Shown here piece by piece: positions 18,141 to 24,321 of a DNA stretch of 57,842 bases. The notes under the pieces were generated by a model. It ran no database searches. It was given only the letters and a program-made list of their open reading frames with translations, and was not told the origin of the DNA. Positions within the stretch are counted from its first letter, which is position 1, and each line of letters begins with the position of its first letter. Position numbers and translations under genes: made by a program. The DNA comes from Parafrankia sp. EUN1f (GTDB lineage: Bacteria; Actinomycetota; Actinomycetes; Frankiales; Frankiaceae), in the NCBI RefSeq assembly GCF_000177675.1, contig NZ_ADGX01000052.1, positions 1 to 57,842 on the forward strand, given 5' to 3'.

Positions 18141-20063
18141 GTGGCTACCTACGGCGTGCGGCTGGAGCGCAGTGATCTCCTGTGTCTGCCGCCATGTGCC
18201 GGGAGTCCCTCCGAGGAGGACTTTGCAGCCTGGTGTCGGGCCGAGCAGTCAGCTGGTCGGCGCCTCGCTGTCGACCTTTTCAGTGGCGCCGGTGGCCTTA
18301 GCCTGGGCTTGGAGCAGGCGGGTTGGACCGTGGTCACGGCTGTCGACGACAACCTGCGCGCCGTCGAGACCCATCGGGCCAACTTCCGGGGCAGGGCGGT
18401 GCAGCTCGACCTGAGCGAGCCTGCGGCACGGAACGAGCTGCTGGCATCACTGGCCGGTGTGAAGATCGATCTGGTGGCTGGTGGGCCGCCCTGTCAGCCG
18501 TATAGCCGCGCCGGGGCGAGCAAGATTCGCAGTCTGGTCGCGCAGGGAACGCGTTCACGGGTCGACCCGCGCCGCGAACTGTGGATGGCGTTTCTCTCCG
18601 TCGTCTTCGAGCTGAAGCCGCGCGCGGTGCTGATGGAGAACGTCCCGGACATGGGGCTGGGCGATGACTTCCAGACGGTGCGGCGGATCGTCGGAGACCT
18701 GGAGGAGTGCGGCTACGCCACCGAAGCGCGGATCATCGACACCTGGAAGTTCCGCGTTCCCCAGCACCGTCGGCGCCTGATCCTGCTCGCTCGCAGGGAC
18801 GGCGACCGGTTCACCTGGCCGCCCGCGCACGAGGGTCCGCCGGTGACAGTCGCCGATGCCATCCGTGATCTCCCGACGCTGGGTCTCACCACCGGCTCTC
18901 GGGAGCTGGAGTACAAGGGCGCGGAGCTGAGCGAGTTCGCGAGGGCGATGCGGCATGGCGCACCGGAGGGGTGCATCCACGATCACTTCACTCGCCCGGT
19001 CCGGGATGACGACCGGAAGGCATTCGAACTCATGGACGAGGCGACGCTCTACTCGAAACTCCCGGAGGAGATGAAGAGGTATCGGTCGGACTCCTTCGAC
19101 GACAAGTACAACCGCCTCGGCTGGAACGAACTCAGTCGGACGATCACCGCACACATTGCCAAGGACGGTTACTGGTACATCCATCCGGAGGAACTGCGGA
19201 CTCTGACCGTTCGTGAGGCCGCCCGCATCCAGACCTTCCCTGACTGGTTTCGGTTTGCCGGGTACCGGAGCGATGCGTTCAGACAGATCGGAAACGCGGT
19301 TCCCCCGCTTGCCGGAGCGGCTGCGGCTCGGGCTCTGGCTCCCCTGATCGGCGGCGAGGCGTCGGGTAACGCGCCTGTGCCACGCTGGCCGGAAGTGCAT
19401 GGGCGCCTCGCCGACTGGGCTGCCGACCTGGCCAGAAGCGAGGCCTGGACGGCCGTGCCTGGTGGGATGATGACGCCGCTGGTCGCGGTGGCCTGCGCGT
19501 TGCTGTCCCGTCCTCAGCCTGTTCCCGCCGAGGACATGCCCGCACTCGCCCTGTTGCAGAACAGGGACAGCCTCGACGAGGAGACCTTCACAGCCTGCCT
19601 GGACGCGGTGCCGCGCCGCACTCGGCGACGCCTGGAGAGGCTCCGCCCGCTGATCGGGGTTACCCTGCCCGCGGATGTGGACGCGGACGAGGTGATTCGG
19701 CTGCTGAACCTCCAGCCAGCCCAGGCGAAGATCTTCAGAATGCTTCGGGGTCACGACGTGCTCGTGGCGGGAACGAGCACGGTCAGGGTGGCTGCACGCT
19801 TCCGCGGAACAAACTCCCAGGAGCAGAACTCGCTGACCGACGGCCGGATCGACCTCGCTCGACTCGTCGGGACCGGGGAGAAGGCCCCGCTGAGGATGGC
19901 CGCCGTCCGACACCTGGGAATGACGGTGTGTGAGTCGGGGGTTCCGGACTGCACTGCCTGTCCGCTGAGGCAGGTCGGTTGTGCCTACGGCCGAGCGGAA
20001 GCCGAACGTGCGGTGGCCCGGCTTGGCGTCGCGCTGTCAGCGGATGGTCTCTGGGCCTCCTGA
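18141..20063 (+). CDS. DNA cytosine-5 methyltransferase with C-terminal FeS-loop region (first)
   Basis: A 640-residue m5C methyltransferase. Motif I is DLFSGAGGLSLGLEQAG (45-61), the catalytic loop GGPPCQPYSRAG has Cys118, motif IV is MENVPDM, motif VIII VPQHRRRLIL, and motif X RQIGNAVPP. The region between VIII and IX is the likely target recognition domain. After motif X comes an extra ~230-residue domain ending in a cysteine cluster, C-x6-C-x2-C-x6-C in TVCESGVPDCTACPLRQVGC, much like the iron-sulphur loop of EndoIII/MutY glycosylases. The second methyltransferase has the same architecture. GTG start with a strong GGAGGGAG. Its 3' end overlaps the convergent vsr-like gene by 79 bases. It probably protects self DNA in this island. 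Confidence 0.92.
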   Translation: MATYGVRLERSDLLCLPPCAGSPSEEDFAAWCRAEQSAGRRLAVDLFSGAGGLSLGLEQAGWTVVTAVDDNLRAVETHRANFRGRAVQLDLSEPAARNELLASLAGVKIDLVAGGPPCQPYSRAGASKIRSLVAQGTRSRVDPRRELWMAFLSVVFELKPRAVLMENVPDMGLGDDFQTVRRIVGDLEECGYATEARIIDTWKFRVPQHRRRLILLARRDGDRFTWPPAHEGPPVTVADAIRDLPTLGLTTGSRELEYKGAELSEFARAMRHGAPEGCIHDHFTRPVRDDDRKAFELMDEATLYSKLPEEMKRYRSDSFDDKYNRLGWNELSRTITAHIAKDGYWYIHPEELRTLTVREAARIQTFPDWFRFAGYRSDAFRQIGNAVPPLAGAAAARALAPLIGGEASGNAPVPRWPEVHGRLADWAADLARSEAWTAVPGGMMTPLVAVACALLSRPQPVPAEDMPALALLQNRDSLDEETFTACLDAVPRRTRRRLERLRPLIGVTLPADVDADEVIRLLNLQPAQAKIFRMLRGHDVLVAGTSTVRVAARFRGTNSQEQNSLTDGRIDLARLVGTGEKAPLRMAAVRHLGMTVCESGVPDCTACPLRQVGCAYGRAEAERAVARLGVALSADGLWAS

Positions 20064-20503
20064 GCAGCCCTGAGCACCAGCAGCGAGCACTCCTCGACGT
20101 CACGGCGGACCTGGCACTCCCAGACCCGGAGGACGTTCCAGCCCGCCTCGGCGAGCGTTGCGTCGTTTCGGCGGTCCCGGTTGCGGTTCGTCTCCATCTT
20201 CTGCCGCCAGAGGTCGGCGTTCGGGCCGCGGTACTGCTTCATCCCGTGGGTGGGGCAACCGTGCCAGAAGCAGCCGTCCACGAAGACCGCGAGCTGCCAG
20301 CGGGGGAGCACGAAGTCGGGCGTGCAGCGCGGCACAACCGTCTGGTGGACGCGGAATCGCAGGCCAAGCGCGTGAACCGCCCTGCGCAGCGCGATCTCGG
20401 GCGTGGTGTTCCGTGCTCGGCGCCCCCGCAGGTGGCTGCCTTCCCGTGTCGCGGTCCACGTCCCTGTCTTCGCGGTGTCCCGGCCAGGACCTGTTTCGGT
20501 CAC
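19985..20503 (-). CDS. vsr: Very short patch repair (Vsr)-like endonuclease
   Basis: A 172-residue Vsr-family nuclease. It shows the family blocks RNTTPEIALRRAVHALGLRF, PDFVLPRWQLAVFVDGCFWHGCP, the Trp/Lys-Asn stretch LWRQKMETNRNRDRRNDATL and GWNVLRVWECQVRR. The Asp of the PDFV block and the FxHGC residues fit the catalytic and zinc-binding positions. Start is the GTG at 20503, overlapping the methyltransferase stop as GTGA. A longer in-frame extension exists but lacks family features. In many restriction islands this protein is thought to be the nicking nuclease for mismatches arising from m5C deamination or, in MORC-type systems, the restriction effector. It is the last gene of the long operon and overlaps the convergent first methyltransferase. 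Confidence 0.9.
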   Translation of the reverse strand: MTETGPGRDTAKTGTWTATREGSHLRGRRARNTTPEIALRRAVHALGLRFRVHQTVVPRCTPDFVLPRWQLAVFVDGCFWHGCPTHGMKQYRGPNADLWRQKMETNRNRDRRNDATLAEAGWNVLRVWECQVRRDVEECSLLVLRAAQEAQRPSADSATPSRATARSASARP

Positions 20504-22542
20504 CTCTCGGTCCTTCCCTGCGAGGAAGGCACCAGCGACGTCTGGGCCTCGGCGGTATCTCCGTCCGTGCGCCGACACGTGGTGGACAGCGGGCATTCCG
20601 TGCATCTCGGGGCGGCTGGGCGGCACACGGAACTGGCGAGTGCCAGGAGCGCCAGGTGTGCGTGCCGCGCGGTGCCTGGACCTCCGATCAGGCGGGCTAC
20701 GGCGAGCCGACCGTCGGACAGGCGGTTTCGATGGTCGACATCGCTTCCGTCGTGACGGGCGGCCAACCGCAGCACCCCCTTGCCGACAAGGACCGGCTCC
20801 GGGCTCGCGTCCCTGTCCGTCGATGGGACTGTCAGCACAGCAAGGTCGAAAACAGATCCCGTGACATGCGGGATCCGGCCGGTGGGATCCGGTGCGTCGA
20901 GGGCGGACGGATTCCTCGTCAGCCAGAGCGCCGCCTCCAGCAGCCGTTCGGCGCGGTGCTCACGGCCAATCCAACTGGAGGCCAGACGGAATTCGGCTTC
21001 GGCCTCGACGGTGGCGGCCGGGGTCTGCCAGCGTGCGAAAAGTGGCCAGAGGAGACGGATCCGGTCGGCGGTAACCCGGTCAAAGAGCGTCTCGCCCACC
21101 ACGACCTGCCAGCGTGTCGTGGCAGCCAACCAGGGAACGGGCAGGTCGACGTTGCTTCGGCTGGCGAACCACGCAGCCAGGCGACCGGCGAGTTCATTCG
21201 TCGTCGGTTGGGGCTCGGCGGTTGTCGTCATGCTTCTGACCAGCGCCCGGCCGAGGTGCTCGCCCAGGCGAGGAGGCACGGCGTTACCGATCTGGCGGAA
21301 GGCGGCGGACGGCGGTCCCGCGAACCGGATGTGGTCGGGGAAGGTCTGGAGCCGAGCCGCCTCGCGGATGGTCAGCGTGCGGCTCTGCCGCGGATGGATG
21401 TACCAGTACCCGTCCTTTGCGATGTGTGCGGTGATCGTTCGCGAAAGATCGTTCTCGCCGAGCCGCTTGTACTTGTCGTCAAAGATGTCGTCCCGGTACC
21501 GCTTCACGTCCTCCGGAAGGTCCGAGTAGAGCGTCCGCTCATCCATCAGCTCGAATGCCCGAAGGTCATCCGGGCGGACGGGGCGGGTGATGTGGTCGTA
21601 CACCCGGTCAGACTGAGTGGACGGGACCTTCGCCCGCATCTCCCGCTGAAAGCCCGACTGGTGGGTGGGGGAGTACTCCGACCAGCCGGAGGGACCGCCC
21701 GGCGGCCGCCAGCCGCCCTCGACCTCGGGCAGGTCACCGATGGCGTTCCAGACCGTGACTCGGCTGCCGGTGTCGTCCGGCCAGCGAAACCGCATCGGCG
21801 TACGCATTGCCGCGATGATCAGTCGCTGACGGGACTGCGGGACGCTGTAGCGGTAGGTGTCAACGAGGCGGGCCTCGACCGCGTAGCCGAGTTCCTCCAG
21901 CGTGTGGACAATCGTGCGGAAGATGAACATCTCCCGATCCAACGCCATGTCCGGCACGTTCTCCATGAGCACGCAGCCCGGTTCGGCCTGACGGACGATC
22001 GCGAGGAACGACTCCCAGAGGTCGCGCCGTCGGTCATGGGACTCCGCCAGACCGAGGCGCACCCTGTGCCGGATCTTCGATCGGCCCGCGCGGGAGAAGG
22101 GCTGGCAGGGCGGCCCGCCGACCACCACATCCAGGCGCAGCGAGCGGATCAGGCCCGCGATCTCGTCCACCCTGCCCGGGTCGGACAGGTCCTGGTCGAG
22201 GGTGAGGCCGGCGAAGTGATGCCGGTGCGTCTCGGTCGCCTCCGGGTCGTGATCGACGCCGAGCACGACCCGCAGCCCAGCCTGTTCCAACCCCAGACTC
22301 AGGCCGCCGGCGCCGGAGAACAGGTCCGCCACCAGTAACTGGTGCGGATCCTCCGCTCGCAGCCGCGTGACCAGCGCCTCCAGTTCCCGGACGTCGCCGC
22401 AGCTGTCGACATGTGGTTCCAGCCGCACGAACGGACCTCGAACCAGCCTGACCCCGTAGGTTCCGGTGGTCCCGCTGGGGCTTTGGGCCGGCCGCTCACC
22501 GCCGGACCCACTGCCAGACCGACCGCCGGGCCTAGGCAGCAT
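20500..22542 (-). CDS. DNA cytosine-5 methyltransferase with C-terminal FeS-loop region (second)
   Basis: A 680-residue paralogue of the methyltransferase at 18141. Motif I is DLFSGAGGLSLGLEQAG, the catalytic loop GGPPCQPFSRAG (Cys about 146), motif IV MENVPDM, motif VIII VPQSRQRLII, motif X RQIGNAVPPRLG. The shared central block (DHITRPVRPDDLRAFELMDE, DDKYKRLGENDLSRTITAH) shows common descent, while the segment before it differs, so target sites may differ. The C-terminal domain has VLRLAARHDGSD and the exact EndoIII loop spacing C-x6-C-x2-C-x5-C (VCRPAAPRCTECPLSTTC). I prefer the ATG at 22542, overlapping the AIPR stop by 11 bases, to the TTG at 22572. It couples to vsr by a GTGA overlap. 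Confidence 0.9.
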   Translation of the reverse strand: MLPRPGGRSGSGSGGERPAQSPSGTTGTYGVRLVRGPFVRLEPHVDSCGDVRELEALVTRLRAEDPHQLLVADLFSGAGGLSLGLEQAGLRVVLGVDHDPEATETHRHHFAGLTLDQDLSDPGRVDEIAGLIRSLRLDVVVGGPPCQPFSRAGRSKIRHRVRLGLAESHDRRRDLWESFLAIVRQAEPGCVLMENVPDMALDREMFIFRTIVHTLEELGYAVEARLVDTYRYSVPQSRQRLIIAAMRTPMRFRWPDDTGSRVTVWNAIGDLPEVEGGWRPPGGPSGWSEYSPTHQSGFQREMRAKVPSTQSDRVYDHITRPVRPDDLRAFELMDERTLYSDLPEDVKRYRDDIFDDKYKRLGENDLSRTITAHIAKDGYWYIHPRQSRTLTIREAARLQTFPDHIRFAGPPSAAFRQIGNAVPPRLGEHLGRALVRSMTTTAEPQPTTNELAGRLAAWFASRSNVDLPVPWLAATTRWQVVVGETLFDRVTADRIRLLWPLFARWQTPAATVEAEAEFRLASSWIGREHRAERLLEAALWLTRNPSALDAPDPTGRIPHVTGSVFDLAVLTVPSTDRDASPEPVLVGKGVLRLAARHDGSDVDHRNRLSDGRLAVARLIGGPGTARHAHLALLALASSVCRPAAPRCTECPLSTTCRRTDGDTAEAQTSLVPSSQGRTER

Positions 22543-24304
22543 CGGATGTCGGCACTGCCAGCGCGGCCACAAGATCGGCGGGCGGAGTCCACCTGATCGT
22601 CTGGGCTGCGTTCCAGCTGGCCTCCTTCTTGCACCATTCGGTGATGTTCCCGTTGCCGGGCGGATTGGTGATCGTCTCGCGTACCTGGGTGGCCAACTCG
22701 GGGACGACGCCTTCGAGGGCCTCCGGCACAGCCTGCGCCCGCCAGATGCGACCGAGGTCGATACTGCCGCCGAAGCGGTCCACGATCAGGGAGATCGTCA
22801 CCGCGGTGATGTTGGCGAGGTAGCCGCTGTAGCCCTGCTGCTGAATGATCCTGCGGACGCGGTTGAACAGGATCGACTTGGCGACGAGGTCGCGGAAGGC
22901 GATGTCGGTCGGCATGTCGTTCGTGCTGGGCTCACCGTGCATGGACCATTCCTGGAAGCACTTCTGGCCACCGAGGCTCACCACGTGCGGCTGGCACCGG
23001 TAGGCGTACTCGTACTTCGCCGCGTCCGTCTTCGTGATCTTCTGGTTCTTCGGGTTGTCCAGGTCGAACTGCTTGCGCTCCGACTGCTTGGTGTACCGCG
23101 CGCGGTCGACGTCATACTGCCCGCGCACCCGTTCGTAATACCAGTGGGTCTGCCGTTCCGCGAGACCGGACGCCGGCGCCCAGATGGCCCGCGAGTGCTT
23201 CTCCATCTCGACGTGGTAGGCGCTGTTGCCCTCGAAGTCAGCGGCGGTGACCGCGTTCTGGGAGTTGGCGTACATCGAGATCCTCGGGACGAGCTCGTCG
23301 AGAAGAGCGTCGCCGACGACTGTGAACTTGGTGGCCACGTGCACGTCGGCCAGGCTGTCGACACCGGCCTTGAAGGCAACGTGCAGCGAGGCCGTCGTCT
23401 GGCCGCCGTTCACGATCTGGAGATCGCGGATCCTGGTGATGATCCTGCGGCCGTCGGTTCCCGAAGCGAACTCGATGGCCGTGGCCGTGGCCGAGATGCC
23501 GTTGTTGTAGGCGAGGAACCGGCCCGGGTTGTTCCTGATGGTCTCGGCAATGCCCTTGTTGACCTTTGTTCGCGCCTGCAGGAAGGCCCGCACGTTACGT
23601 TGCAGCAGCCTGCTGTGGTGGCGGTCGTACAGCTCGGCGATGAGCTGTGCCGGCAGCACGGCCAGAACGCACTCGTACTCGTCCGGCTGCCGTGGTGCCT
23701 CCAGGCACTGGATCTCGTAGCCCATCTCCAGAAGATCGATGGCGATCTCCTCCTGGCGGCGGCCGGAGGTCATCAGGCGGTGCAGCCGCGTGAGGTCCCA
23801 GAGCTGGGTCGTGACCGGCAGGTTGTCGACGCTGAGGTCGGTGGCCCAGACCCCGGCCCTTCCGACGGCACCGTCGGTCAGCGCGATGATCTGGACCTGC
23901 TCGAAGTCCGCCCAGCAGTCACGGATGCGCTCGGCCATGTCACGCCCGGCCGACTTCTCCAGCTCGTCGGGCATTCCGGCAAGGCAGGCGTCGGCAAAGT
24001 TGATCGCGCAGCGGACGAGCTGGTCTACCTGACTTTTCCTCACGGTCTGTTCGCCATGATGAACTGCCAGCAGTCGAAGTATCGAGCCGTCCGTGCTGAT
24101 GTCGAAGCCGGCGACCTCGAGGGTGTGCCTCTTCCACGACTTCTGGAACGGGACGAACTCCGGGTTGTCGAGCGTGCCGTCCTCCGTCAGGGCCTCGCCG
24201 ACGACCTGGACGAAGGCGTTCTTCAGCATGAGGTCGTCGGACGAGGCCTTCTCGTACACCCACTGCTGGAGCTCGACGACGAAGTCGGTTATCTCAGTGC
24301 TCAT
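22532..24304 (-). CDS. AIPR-family abortive infection phage resistance protein
   Basis: A 590-residue AIPR (PF10592-type) protein. Diagnostic blocks are FLAYNNGISATATAIEF, IRDLQIVNGGQTTASLHVAF and the following ISMYANSQNAVTAADFEGN. The N-terminal part (FVQVVGEALTEDGTLDNPEF onward, with ILRLLAVHHGEQTVRKSQ) resembles the nuclease-like N-terminal region of this family. AIPR proteins are known from abortive infection and from operons with MORC ATPases and cytosine methylases; their reaction is not settled. The ATG at 24304 is chosen because it gives the family's usual start (MSTEITDFVVELQQWV) and lies 17 bases after the sigma-fusion stop. Its end overlaps the methyltransferase start, so it sits mid-operon. 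It may be the effector arm. Confidence 0.85.
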   Translation of the reverse strand: MSTEITDFVVELQQWVYEKASSDDLMLKNAFVQVVGEALTEDGTLDNPEFVPFQKSWKRHTLEVAGFDISTDGSILRLLAVHHGEQTVRKSQVDQLVRCAINFADACLAGMPDELEKSAGRDMAERIRDCWADFEQVQIIALTDGAVGRAGVWATDLSVDNLPVTTQLWDLTRLHRLMTSGRRQEEIAIDLLEMGYEIQCLEAPRQPDEYECVLAVLPAQLIAELYDRHHSRLLQRNVRAFLQARTKVNKGIAETIRNNPGRFLAYNNGISATATAIEFASGTDGRRIITRIRDLQIVNGGQTTASLHVAFKAGVDSLADVHVATKFTVVGDALLDELVPRISMYANSQNAVTAADFEGNSAYHVEMEKHSRAIWAPASGLAERQTHWYYERVRGQYDVDRARYTKQSERKQFDLDNPKNQKITKTDAAKYEYAYRCQPHVVSLGGQKCFQEWSMHGEPSTNDMPTDIAFRDLVAKSILFNRVRRIIQQQGYSGYLANITAVTISLIVDRFGGSIDLGRIWRAQAVPEALEGVVPELATQVRETITNPPGNGNITEWCKKEASWNAAQTIRWTPPADLVAALAVPTSDAA

Positions 24305-24321
24305 TGCCGTCCGATCTGGAG

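Noticed and set aside
20158-22338. 726-codon open frame on the plus strand opposite the second methyltransferase
   Set aside because: It is an antisense shadow typical of GC-rich coding DNA; composition is Arg/Gly/Pro-rich with no domain, while the minus strand encodes an obvious m5C methyltransferase.
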